DNA from: Candidatus Microgenomates bacterium
GTDB lineage: Bacteria; Patescibacteriota; Microgenomatia; Levybacterales; UBA12049
DNA length: 39,551 bases
NCBI GenBank assembly: GCA_025451195.1
Contig: JANWKV010000057.1
Coordinates: 1 to 39,551, forward strand
Direction: 5' to 3'
Position numbers and translations under genes: made by a program. This document shows positions 28,995-37,443 of this stretch, in pieces. Under the pieces are notes generated by a model. That model was not told the origin of the DNA, did no database searches, and worked only from the letters and a program-made list of their open reading frames with translations. Position 1 is the first letter of the stretch; every line of letters starts with the position of its first letter.

Positions 28995-31373
28995 TTAGAA
29001 CTTCGCTCTTGTAGAAATTTCCGCTTCTATCTGATGCACGTCTTTGGCATATTTTAATCGGGATAATTCTTTGATAAGCTCAGCAACTCGCGGATTCTCC
29101 ATTGCTTTTTCTTTCGTCATATCACGGGTCATATCAACGGAAAATGGAGTAACAGGCTCGCCATTAACAATAGTCCTAACATAGGCATTGTACCTGTCAA
29201 TATTTATTAAATCCGCTTCATTAAAAATTGGTTGGAATTCGTGTTGCAGATAATTTGCATCCTGAACACCTACTCTAAACGATGCAATTGTTCCAACGTT
29301 TCCAAATACGGCATTTTTTACCTCATCTTCCATTTGCCCTGTAAACTGGTTTGCGACAATCAGGTTAAGTTTGTATTTTCTGGCCTCAGATAAAATAACA
29401 GCAAAGTCAGGCGTTGCAAAATTTTGGAACTCATCAACATATAAGAAAAAATCTGATCGTTTTTCTTTTTCTACATCCTGTCTACTCATAGCAGCAACCA
29501 GGATTTTTGGGATTAGAATAAGTCCTAAAAAGTTAGAGTTTTCTTCCCCTACTCGCCCCTTTGCCAAATTAATAAGAAGAATTTTCTTCTTATCCATAAT
29601 GTCTCTAAAATCAAATGAAGATTTTGACTGGCCGATAATATTACGCATCAACTTATTTGTCGTAAAACGCCCGAATTTTGAAACAATATAGTCAAGTACT
29701 TCTGACTTATGAAAATCACTTGTCTGGGCAATCTGGTCTGTCCAATAGCGTTTAATTATCGGGTCTGTGATTTTGGGCAAGATGTCCTGAACAAAGTTAG
29801 AATCTGTTAATGCGCGCTGCACTTCAATAAAAGTACTTCCCTCTTCATACATAACGGTAAGCATCGCGTTTCTGATACCATGCTCCAGTCTCGGCCCAAC
29901 AATACCGGTCTGATGTGGATCATAAAGCTTGTAAAATAATCCTATTATTGAAGACACGACATAATGCTTTTGTTCTTCTGTATACGCCTCCATTATATTA
30001 AGTCCCATTGGCCGGCTTGTGTCTGATGGATCAAATACAATAACGTCTTCTGCTCTGCTGGCAGGGATTCTCGGCAAAACGCCTTCAACCAGATCACCAT
30101 GCGGATCAATAACACAAAGTCCTTCCCCGTTATTAATGTCTTGGATAATCATGTCTTTTAAAAACTCAGATTTTCCTGTACCTGTTTTTCCGATAATATA
30201 CATGTGACGTCTTCTGTCGTCTTTATCAATATAAACTTCCTTAGAAAGACCTCTAAATGTACTTTTCCCAAGATATAATCCGCTCGTTGCTATTTGTGTT
30301 GGAGCAGGAGCCCTTTTCGCGTTAAGCCAAAAAATATGCGGCGTTGTAATACTTTTGTTGGGAAAATGATAAATTGTTGCCAATTCCTCACTTGTCATTA
30401 TTGATGTTTGACCTCTCATTGGCCAAAACCTGTAAACAAAGTCTTTAACAAGTAAGTTTTTAAACCAGGGCTTGGCTTTTGTAAAAGAATTTGATCCACC
30501 AAATTGACTAAATGCGCTTAATATGTTTTCCAGGTGCGCATCTGCTATGTCTTTATTTTTGGCAGACACAACAATTCTTACAGTTACATTAAAGCCTGGT
30601 TTTCCTATTTTGTTTTCAATCCCTTCGAGTTCTTTTGGGTCTGTTGAATATTTGGCTGTTTCGGGATTTGATTCAGATTTTTTTGTGCCGGAAATATGCT
30701 TACGGCCTAATTTTTTCCACTTTGGATTAGCGGGGCTTATCATAATTTGGATTGCCGCTCCTTCCCCTTCTGTCATTTTGGCCAGTACCGAAGTTAGAAG
30801 AGAAAGTCCGTCAACCGGTAAATCCTTAAATACTTTTATTGGGGAATAAGATGGCCCTTTAAGTTTTAATGGAGCAAATGCTACCTTTCCCTCTTCTGTA
30901 AAAATGTTATATTCGTTTCCAATAATTCCTTTTTGCTTGAGATCATCTTCGGAGACTTCGGTTATCTCTGCATCTGAATATGTACCGTTTATCTGCTTCT
31001 CAACAAGATCGCGCAGTTTGTTTGGAGTATGAACGTAAAAACGGATATCCCCAGGCTGTCCAACAATTTCAAAAGATATATGCGGCTGCGGATTTAGAAA
31101 AGCAAACCTTCCGGATTTTCTGATTGAGGCAAGTCCGGCAAACATTTGCTCTGCTGCGTCAATTTTTATTTCATTTTCCCGAGGCATTGTTATTTGTAAA
31201 AGCGTTGAATCCAAAGATATTTTTTCCCTTTCTCTGTAGCGGTAAAAAAGAAAGGCAAAATAACCAAGAAAAAACAAACCAAACCCAACAGCACCAATAG
31301 CTACAACTGTTGATATCAAAAGAGCAAATACTGTTACCAATCCTTGTGTACTTAATAAATCTGTAATGTTCAT
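28995..31373 (-). CDS. TraG/TraD-like membrane ATPase (type IV secretion coupling protein-like)
   Basis: 792 aa. N-terminal membrane segment(s) (residues ~10-45) are followed by a ~300-residue middle region and an ATPase domain: MYIIGKTGTGKSEFLKDMI (Walker A), EGLCVIDPHGDLVEGVL, FFLYVDEFQNFATPDFA (Walker B) and LNLIVANQFTGQM. The layout fits the VirD4/TraG/HerA superfamily that pumps DNA or protein across membranes. No relaxase or other type IV genes are nearby, so its role, perhaps DNA uptake or envelope transport, is open. It shares one base with the upstream gene's stop, indicating an operon. Confidence 0.85.
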   Translation of the reverse strand: MNITDLLSTQGLVTVFALLISTVVAIGAVGFGLFFLGYFAFLFYRYREREKISLDSTLLQITMPRENEIKIDAAEQMFAGLASIRKSGRFAFLNPQPHISFEIVGQPGDIRFYVHTPNKLRDLVEKQINGTYSDAEITEVSEDDLKQKGIIGNEYNIFTEEGKVAFAPLKLKGPSYSPIKVFKDLPVDGLSLLTSVLAKMTEGEGAAIQIMISPANPKWKKLGRKHISGTKKSESNPETAKYSTDPKELEGIENKIGKPGFNVTVRIVVSAKNKDIADAHLENILSAFSQFGGSNSFTKAKPWFKNLLVKDFVYRFWPMRGQTSIMTSEELATIYHFPNKSITTPHIFWLNAKRAPAPTQIATSGLYLGKSTFRGLSKEVYIDKDDRRRHMYIIGKTGTGKSEFLKDMIIQDINNGEGLCVIDPHGDLVEGVLPRIPASRAEDVIVFDPSDTSRPMGLNIMEAYTEEQKHYVVSSIIGLFYKLYDPHQTGIVGPRLEHGIRNAMLTVMYEEGSTFIEVQRALTDSNFVQDILPKITDPIIKRYWTDQIAQTSDFHKSEVLDYIVSKFGRFTTNKLMRNIIGQSKSSFDFRDIMDKKKILLINLAKGRVGEENSNFLGLILIPKILVAAMSRQDVEKEKRSDFFLYVDEFQNFATPDFAVILSEARKYKLNLIVANQFTGQMEDEVKNAVFGNVGTIASFRVGVQDANYLQHEFQPIFNEADLINIDRYNAYVRTIVNGEPVTPFSVDMTRDMTKEKAMENPRVAELIKELSRLKYAKDVHQIEAEISTRAKF

Positions 31374-31933
31374 TATTTGTTACTTGCTTCTTTCTCCTTC
31401 ATTTTAAATTGTCGGAGAATTAACATTGCAAGCCAAAGCATTGCATTGCCCGTATTTTTAAAAATCAAAGGTCCTTTAACTGTTTTTTCTGCCTCCTCTA
31501 AGGCTAAAGGATACTTAATTTTTTGCACGGGTTTTGTATCAACAGGAATCGACTCCATTGATTTTTCAATCCCGGCAATTTTATCTTCTATTGTTAATTT
31601 TGGTTCGTTAACAGTTTCCTTTATCCCTGCCTCTTCAACTTCCGGTTCAAGTTCCATTGATTTTTCCGAAGGAGCCGCAAATTCACTTGAAGTTATAGAT
31701 GGAAGCGGCTCCTGCTCTTTTACAGGCGGCGTACTTTGTTGTTGAGGAAACACTTGCGGCTGCTGTTGTGGAGCTTGAGATACCTGTCCATTTTGAGAAG
31801 CATCGTAAGACTGAGTATTTTGCTGCTGAGATTGATCTTGAACAACTCCTGCTTTAGGAAACTCCACTAAAGTCTGCCCATTACCATCTTGGGATTTGGG
31901 ATTTGGGATTTGGGATTTATTTTGATCATCCAT
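31373..31933 (-). CDS. Gln/Pro-rich hypothetical protein paired with the TraG-like ATPase
   Basis: 186 aa. Residues ~1-90 are low complexity, rich in Gln, Ser and Pro; the middle is acidic (MELEPEVEEAGIKETVNEPK), and the C-terminal ~45 residues (KIKYPLALEEAEKTVKGPLI, NTGNAMLWLAMLILRQFKMK) look folded and partly hydrophobic. No family recognised. Its overlap with the ATPase gene suggests it acts with it, possibly as an adaptor. Confidence 0.65.
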   Translation of the reverse strand: MDDQNKSQIPNPKSQDGNGQTLVEFPKAGVVQDQSQQQNTQSYDASQNGQVSQAPQQQPQVFPQQQSTPPVKEQEPLPSITSSEFAAPSEKSMELEPEVEEAGIKETVNEPKLTIEDKIAGIEKSMESIPVDTKPVQKIKYPLALEEAEKTVKGPLIFKNTGNAMLWLAMLILRQFKMKEKEASNK

Positions 31934-32046
31934 GGTAATCTTATGATACCATCTTTACCTATAGCTAACAATAAAAAAATCTTCACAGAATCCTTACAGC
32001 TTTTATATTTGGAATTTGATTTTTAATTATTTTTTTGTAGTATTTA

Positions 32047-32598
32047 TTACTGCCTGGTCCATATGATTTCCTTCTTTTTAACTTTAAAATTAGCAAAACG
32101 GCTCATTGTAAAAAATAGATCCGACAACCTATTAAAATAAATTAAAACTTCTTTTTCTATGTCATTATCTTGAGCCAGTTCAACAATTCGTCTTTCCACT
32201 CTTCTTACAACCGACCGGGCAACATGGAGTAAGCTTCCAACCTTACTCCCTCCTGGTAATATAAAGTTTGATAAAATTGGCATTTTACCAGTCATTTCAT
32301 CTATAAATTTTTCAAATTCTGCGGTATTTTTTGAAAGTTTGATGGAAAGTTTTGCGTCTTTTGTAACCGATGGATTTGCAAGATATGACCCTATGTCTAA
32401 AAGATCATTTTGAATTTTCTCTAAAATGTTTTTGAATTTTAAGTTTTTACCTTGAATTTCTGCAATAATAACTCCAAGATTCGAATTTAACTCGTCAATC
32501 GTCCCGTATGTTTCAACTCGTGGATGGAATTTTTTAACGCGCCTTCCATCAAAAAGCGAAGTCATACCCTTATCCCCTGTTTTTGTATATATTTTCAT
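32047..32598 (-). CDS. ATP:cob(I)alamin adenosyltransferase, PduO type
   Basis: 183 aa of normal length. IYTKTGDKGMTSLFDGRRVKK (ATP-binding), VETYGTIDELNSNLG, FILPGGSKVGSLLHVARSVVRRVERR (active-site Arg/Glu cluster) and LIYFNRLSDLFFTMSRF are diagnostic. It makes adenosylcobalamin from cob(I)alamin and ATP. The gene lies downstream of the adenosylcobalamin-dependent ribonucleotide reductase, so it most likely supplies that cofactor. A type C hairpin element separates the two. Confidence 0.95.
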   Translation of the reverse strand: MKIYTKTGDKGMTSLFDGRRVKKFHPRVETYGTIDELNSNLGVIIAEIQGKNLKFKNILEKIQNDLLDIGSYLANPSVTKDAKLSIKLSKNTAEFEKFIDEMTGKMPILSNFILPGGSKVGSLLHVARSVVRRVERRIVELAQDNDIEKEVLIYFNRLSDLFFTMSRFANFKVKKKEIIWTRQ

Positions 32599-32628
32599 AA
32601 TTAAAATTCTTTAGTAAATTATAACTGG

Positions 32629-32754
32629 ACACGAAAGCAGGATATGAAATTTTCGGAGTTCGCATCTTGCGAGCAAGATATTTGTTTATGGATAGAAAAT
32701 GTGTTTTCGCGCTGCAATTGCGGAACAAGAAAATTTTATGTCCGACTTAAGTGT
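32629..32754 (-). repeat. Hairpin element, type C copy 2
   Basis: A 126-bp inverted repeat with outer arms ACAC/GTGT and GGATATGAAATTTTC opposite GAAAATTTTATGTCC. On the minus strand it shares GTTCCGCAATTGCAGCG and CTCGCAAGATGCGAAC with the copy inside trpC. It lies in the nrdJ-pduO gap. Confidence 0.82.
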
Positions 32755-32854
32755 TTTGGGACTAAAAAAATTGTCATTTAATTTATGCTCTTTTTTGCAC
32801 CAAAAAATTTTTGTTTTTGAACTGCAATCCAGTTTGTCATGATTATCTATAATT

Positions 32855-35395
32855 TTAGCATTCAGAATATCCACAGCTGTAACATTTTTTGCATCCTTCT
32901 TCGTATGCAAAACTTCCCGTCCCGCATTCAGGACATATATCAAAAATATTGGTTGCTGAAAGCGACTCTGACGCATGGACTAAGGTTAACTGCTGCGTGT
33001 TTTCTGCCTGTTCATTGTCTTCATCAACATCAGAAACATGTACTCCGTTTGTTTTTTCACTAGCTTCAATTGGCGCGCTCGCCATAACCTCCTCAATTAT
33101 TTTTTTATCCATAACTTTTCCGTTTACCGCAAAACCAAAGTGCTGTGACAAAACTTTTGCAATAGCATCGGGCAAAGAGCGCACTCTGTTTGGACCAAAT
33201 CCAACACTTCTTGCCCCACCTATCCCTGCCAATTGTGCAACAATTTGTCTAACTCTTTCTCTTGCCGGCAACATACCGTTTAAACGAAGGTTTAAAGAAA
33301 TCATTCTTCCAATCGCCTCTGCCATCGCGCCAACATCTGATCCCGATTTTCCAATCGTCACAAATACTTCAAACGGTTCTTTTGTTTCCGTGTGGTTGAT
33401 TGTAATAAATGTATCCCCGACAGGTGATTTTGCTTCATACGTAACACCCTCCACTTTTGTTGGCCGCATCATAACCGGCATAATCGGAAGAGCCTGCTGA
33501 TGAGATATTTCCGCTTCTTTCTTCTCTTCCTTTTTTTCCTCAACCCGCTCCAAAACTCCCTGGCGCGAACCGTCTCTCATATATGTAACTCCTTTAAGCC
33601 CGTAGTCATAAGCTGCCATGTAGAGTGTTTTTACATCTTCAACCGTATGGGCATTTGGAGCATTAACTGTTTTTGAAATGCTCGAGTCAATATATTCCTG
33701 TGCTACAGCCTGAACTTTAACATGTTCCAAAGGAGTCAGATCGTTAGCCGATGCAAAATAATCCGGCTTTTCAACATCCTTATGGGAATCTTTCCATATA
33801 CCAAACAGTGGGTGGTATACAATCTCTTCTCCGCCTCTCCAGCGTCTTAAGAAAGAGAATTCGTAAACTGGCTCAACCCCTGACGAAACTCCCGAAACAA
33901 GTGAGGTTGTGCCGGTTGGCGCAATTGTTAAGAGTACTGCATTGCGAATTCCCTGTCTGGTAATTTTTTGCTGTAATGTTTTTGGAAGGGCTTTAATATG
34001 ATATCCTTGCATGTATTTTGCTTTATTGAATTTTGGAAATACTCCTTTTTCTTTTGCAATATCACTCGACGCATCATACGCACTGTCTCTAAGGGTTTTG
34101 AAAATCTTTTCCAGAACAGTTACCGACTCTTCAGATCCATACCTTACCTGCATTTTAATAAGAGCATCACCCAAACCCATTATTCCAAGACCGGTCCGTC
34201 TTATATCTTTTGCAATTTTTTCATTTTCTTTAAAGAAGTAATAGGTTTGGTCAATAACATTATCCAAAAACCTCATTGCAACTTTTACGTCTTTACTAAA
34301 TGATTCGTAGTCAAATTTTCCTGGTTTGTCTTTTGTCAAATCATCCCCTTTTACATATGCTGAAAGATTCATTGCTCCAAGGTTGCAAACCGCCCAGGGC
34401 CCAAGAGGTTGTTCGCCGCATGGATTTGTTGCAACCAAACGCTCAAAATACCATGTGTTACTTCTTTTGTTAGACCGTTCCATAAAATGGAGGCCAGGCT
34501 CTGCAGATCTCCAGGCAGCTGTACAAATTAAGTCCCAAAGCGCCCTTGCTTTTACTGTTTTATATACTTTTATTTTTCCACCCATTTTTTTCCATAAATC
34601 TATTTCCCCGTTCCATTTTTCATCGTATTTAGGGTCGTCAATATCGGGATAAATTAAATCCCAGTCTTTATCTTTTTTAACAGCTTCCATAAACGCGTCG
34701 GATACACAAACGGAAAGGTTTGCTCCGTTTATTTTTGAAAGATCCTGTTTAACTGTAATAAATTCTTCAATATCCGGATGCCAATCCCAAAGCATAAGCA
34801 TTGTTGCTCCCCTTCTTGTACCGCCTTGCTGTACAACATCATGCGTTGCATAAGAAAAAAGCCCGGCCCACGTAACAGGACCGGAAGATGTTCCGTTTAC
34901 TTTCCTAACTCTTGCTCCTCTTGGGCGAAGAGAAGAGAGGTTGAGCCCAACTCCGCCGCTTCGTGATTGTATCTCCACCAGTTGTTTTAAAGAGTCCAAA
35001 ATCCCTTCCCTGCTGTCTTTAGGGGATGGAATAACAAAACAATTAAAGTAAGTTACCTGGTAATTTGTTCCTGCGCCGCTGTAAATTCTTCCACCAGGAA
35101 CAAACTTAAAATCTTCCATAACATTGTAAAATTCTTTCTCCCATTTTTTGCGGTCTTTAACTTTTTCATTTTGCGCAATTCCAAAGGCAACCCTTTTCCA
35201 AGCTTCTTCAGGAGTATGTTCGGATAAAGAACCATCCTTATTCTTTAAAGCATAGCGGTCAAGGAAAACCTTTTCCCTGATTGTCCCGACAAAATCTTTT
35301 AATTTGGTTTGGAGAATTACTTTTTGTTCTTTTGGATGAACTTTTTCAGTTGTTTTAGAATCCGCTTTTATATTTCTTTGTTTCTTATTTTTCAT
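32855..35395 (-). CDS. nrdJ: Adenosylcobalamin-dependent (class II) ribonucleotide reductase
   Basis: 846 aa. FVPGGRIYSGAGTN, YFNCFVIPSPKDSREGILDS, SRSGGVGLNLSSLRPRGA, ATNPCGEQPLGPWAVCNLGA (active-site NxCxE) and LLTIAPTGTTSLVSGVSSGVEP mark the NrdJ catalytic barrel. A C-terminal extension carries the TSCPD-like region and a zinc-ribbon tail CPECGTGSFAYEEGCKKCYSCG, used to re-reduce the active site. It converts ribonucleotides to deoxyribonucleotides. nrdR lies 32 bases upstream on the same strand and the cobalamin adenosyltransferase is downstream, forming one functional module. Confidence 0.96.
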   Translation of the reverse strand: MKNKKQRNIKADSKTTEKVHPKEQKVILQTKLKDFVGTIREKVFLDRYALKNKDGSLSEHTPEEAWKRVAFGIAQNEKVKDRKKWEKEFYNVMEDFKFVPGGRIYSGAGTNYQVTYFNCFVIPSPKDSREGILDSLKQLVEIQSRSGGVGLNLSSLRPRGARVRKVNGTSSGPVTWAGLFSYATHDVVQQGGTRRGATMLMLWDWHPDIEEFITVKQDLSKINGANLSVCVSDAFMEAVKKDKDWDLIYPDIDDPKYDEKWNGEIDLWKKMGGKIKVYKTVKARALWDLICTAAWRSAEPGLHFMERSNKRSNTWYFERLVATNPCGEQPLGPWAVCNLGAMNLSAYVKGDDLTKDKPGKFDYESFSKDVKVAMRFLDNVIDQTYYFFKENEKIAKDIRRTGLGIMGLGDALIKMQVRYGSEESVTVLEKIFKTLRDSAYDASSDIAKEKGVFPKFNKAKYMQGYHIKALPKTLQQKITRQGIRNAVLLTIAPTGTTSLVSGVSSGVEPVYEFSFLRRWRGGEEIVYHPLFGIWKDSHKDVEKPDYFASANDLTPLEHVKVQAVAQEYIDSSISKTVNAPNAHTVEDVKTLYMAAYDYGLKGVTYMRDGSRQGVLERVEEKKEEKKEAEISHQQALPIMPVMMRPTKVEGVTYEAKSPVGDTFITINHTETKEPFEVFVTIGKSGSDVGAMAEAIGRMISLNLRLNGMLPARERVRQIVAQLAGIGGARSVGFGPNRVRSLPDAIAKVLSQHFGFAVNGKVMDKKIIEEVMASAPIEASEKTNGVHVSDVDEDNEQAENTQQLTLVHASESLSATNIFDICPECGTGSFAYEEGCKKCYSCGYSEC

Positions 35396-35427
35396 AATTT
35401 CTTTACCCTGAACCCTTTCCCCTATAT

Positions 35428-35877
35428 TTATTTTATTAACTTTTTAACTTCCCTTTCAAAATCTTCGATGTCCACAAATCTTCTAAAAACGCTTGCAAAT
35501 CTTATGTATGCCACCTGATCTATTTTTTTTAACTTCTTTGCAATTATGTCCCCTATTTCTTTACTTTTAATTTCTACGCTGTCGTTATTTCTTAACTCTC
35601 TTTCTAAGTCTGTTACTATTCTTTCAACTGCATCTACCGATACTTTTGTTTTCTCACACGCTGTGAGAACTCCTTTTCTTAATTTATCGCGGTCAAATTG
35701 TTCACGCCGCCCGTCTTTTTTAATAACGTAGAGATTTACATTCTCTACTCTTTCGTATGTAGTAAAACGCTTACTGCAACTAAGACAGGATCTTCTTCTT
35801 CTAATACTACCTAGTTCTACGTTGTCTCTTGTCTCAACAACTTCTGTTTGTGTGCTTCCGCAATATGGACACTTCAT
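35428..35877 (-). CDS. nrdR: Transcriptional repressor NrdR
   Basis: 149 aa, standard length. The zinc ribbon CPYCGSTQTEVVETR...CLSCSKRFTTYER at the N-terminus and the ATP-cone domain (VIKKDGRREQFDRDKLRKGV) are complete. NrdR senses ATP/dATP and represses ribonucleotide reductase genes. Here it is the first gene before nrdJ, and two NrdR-box-like sequences lie in its promoter, so the operon is probably autoregulated. Confidence 0.97.
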   Translation of the reverse strand: MKCPYCGSTQTEVVETRDNVELGSIRRRRSCLSCSKRFTTYERVENVNLYVIKKDGRREQFDRDKLRKGVLTACEKTKVSVDAVERIVTDLERELRNNDSVEIKSKEIGDIIAKKLKKIDQVAYIRFASVFRRFVDIEDFEREVKKLIK

Positions 35878-35955
35878 AAGTAAATCTCAAATATTCAATG
35901 TCAAATTTCAAATACCTTTTGGAAATTGAATATTTGATATTGGTATTTATTTGAT

Positions 35956-35985
35956 ATTGTATCCCTTTCCTATATGTAGTGTCAA
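35956..35985 (-). promoter_or_regulatory. nrdR-nrdJ promoter
   Basis: Minus strand TTGACA (35985-35980), 18-bp spacer, TACAAT (35961-35956). The downstream NrdR box lies across the -35 and spacer. An AAATATTCAAT/ATTGAATATTT inverted repeat lies in the leader. Confidence 0.7.
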
Positions 35986-36014
35986 ATAAATAGTAGAGCC
36001 ACTATACATGGGGT
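35967..36014 (-). promoter_or_regulatory. Pair of NrdR boxes
   Basis: TTCCTATATGTAGTGT (35967-35982) and CCACTATACATGGGGT (35999-36014) each match the known 16-bp NrdR-box pattern (ACACWATATATWGTGT-like) at about 12 positions, and their starts are 32 bp apart, about three helical turns, as is typical of tandem NrdR boxes. Confidence 0.75.
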
Positions 36015-36135
36015 GTCAACTAGCAATTAATAGATCAAAACCGGTCAAGTGGTAAATTTAGCCTCAAATCACTTTCTTAGGTAATTTTCAGATTTTTCTT
36101 GAGTAAAAACCATGTACAAAATCAACAATTGCTTA

Positions 36136-36729
36136 CTAGTTTTTGTTGATTAGAGCATCTACCTCTTTCTCAATTTGCATTGCTCTTTGCTCTTCCTGCT
36201 TTAAACTGTTAAGTAAATTTCCATTTGCCTTTTTCTCTAAACTTTGTAAAACCTGTATATGTTTTTGAGTGCTGGATTTTATTTTACCCAAAAACATTGA
36301 ACCGTCTTCCCCTTGCTTTGCAGCAAGATTAATCTCGTTTAAACTGTCAAATAGATAATTATTTCCTTTTGATATAACCGAACTGATGTCGTCTGTTTTT
36401 CTTGGGTTTTGATCAAAAAGATACATTCCTGCAGACAATCTTTTGTCTGCTTGCAATACATCAAATTCCGCTTTTTTTAACGGGTCGGAGATCAAAAATA
36501 AAATAATCCTGTCTCTCATAATTTTTAAAATATAAAAAGGATTTCCGGGCAAAATCCCCGGATATGGAAGAGCATAATTAATGGAATCAGGTGTAGGAGT
36601 TGGGGTTAGCGTTGGATTTTCCTGTGCAAAAGAAGATGAAGAAAAAACACTATAAAATAACAAAAAAACAAAAAAAATGTAAACTATTTTTGCTTTACCT
36701 ATATTTTTAATTAAAGTAAATGAATACAT
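36136..36729 (-). CDS. Secreted/membrane-anchored DUF5667-like protein
   Basis: The track ORF begins inside the preceding gene; the ATG at 36729 (197 aa) gives a plausible signal peptide (IVYIFFVFLLFYSVFSSSSFAQ). A Thr/Pro linker (NPTLTPTPTPDS) is followed by LPYPGILPGNPFYILKIMRD and a helical region (PLKKAEFDVLQADKRLSAGM) characteristic of DUF5667, a domain of unknown function frequent in Patescibacteria and Actinobacteria envelope proteins. Met at 36759 is an alternative start. Confidence 0.75.
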   Translation of the reverse strand: MYSFTLIKNIGKAKIVYIFFVFLLFYSVFSSSSFAQENPTLTPTPTPDSINYALPYPGILPGNPFYILKIMRDRIILFLISDPLKKAEFDVLQADKRLSAGMYLFDQNPRKTDDISSVISKGNNYLFDSLNEINLAAKQGEDGSMFLGKIKSSTQKHIQVLQSLEKKANGNLLNSLKQEEQRAMQIEKEVDALINKN

Positions 36730-36742
36730 AATTTTATCTTTT

Positions 36743-37339
36743 TCATTTTTCACTTTCATAACCCAATTTCGGCAACACAAGACGCAATGTTTCCTCTTTA
36801 TCATGCGGGTAAGTATTAACTACCAAGTCATAATATTTTTCATCCCAATAAGTCCAATTTGGATCACTTGGTGCATATAACCTTCGCCATTTCTCTATGT
36901 CGTTTTTCTCTCTTTGGATAACTTCATCTTTTGCCAAAGTTATTGCCAAATGTTCTCTGTTTACTAATCTGTCTATTCTTATTTGAGTTTGATCATTTCC
37001 GTTTTCATCTTTGCATAAAACTAAAACTTTAAATACTCCATCAATCCCTTGGGCGTTAAACCCTGCAAGTTTTGTTTCTAAAATTAAATGCTTGCCGGTT
37101 TTTAACATATGTTTAAGGGAACGGTCAAAATCTTCATCTTCTGCATCTGGTCTTAAGTTTGTGTCCTTCTCAGAAACTCCCATCTTGCTTCTTACCGCTT
37201 CCCAAAAAATTTCCCCTCCTTCAATATGGCGCCAGCCTAAAACTTTTGAAATATTATGAGCAAGGGTTGTACTGCCCGAAGCTATTCTACCTGAAACAGT
37301 GATTATTCTGATGTTTGGAAGGTCAACAGGCTTATCCAT
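36743..37339 (-). CDS. Cytidylate kinase-like P-loop protein
   Basis: 198 aa. ITVSGRIASGSTTLAHNISK is a P-loop in which the usual GK is replaced by GST (SGRIASGST), as in the cytidylate-kinase-like family; HIEGGEIFWEAVRSKMG and RIDRLVNREHLAI (lid-like) follow, then an Arg-rich IEKWRRLYAP. True Cmk activity is uncertain because the sequence is shorter and diverged; it may phosphorylate another nucleotide or small molecule. It overlaps the possible start region of the DUF5667-like gene. Confidence 0.75.
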   Translation of the reverse strand: MDKPVDLPNIRIITVSGRIASGSTTLAHNISKVLGWRHIEGGEIFWEAVRSKMGVSEKDTNLRPDAEDEDFDRSLKHMLKTGKHLILETKLAGFNAQGIDGVFKVLVLCKDENGNDQTQIRIDRLVNREHLAITLAKDEVIQREKNDIEKWRRLYAPSDPNWTYWDEKYYDLVVNTYPHDKEETLRLVLPKLGYESEK

Positions 37340-37443
37340 AAGTCAAAACTCAAAATGCAAAAGTCAAAATTACAATTCAAAAGTAAAAAGTGGCAGAAAA
37401 TGAAAACTTTTAAATTTTAATTTTAATTTTTGACTTATGACTT

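Noticed and set aside
32686-32976. Minus-strand ORF 96 aa downstream of nrdJ
   Set aside because: It overlaps the nrdJ 3' end and a type C hairpin element and has no coding character of its own.
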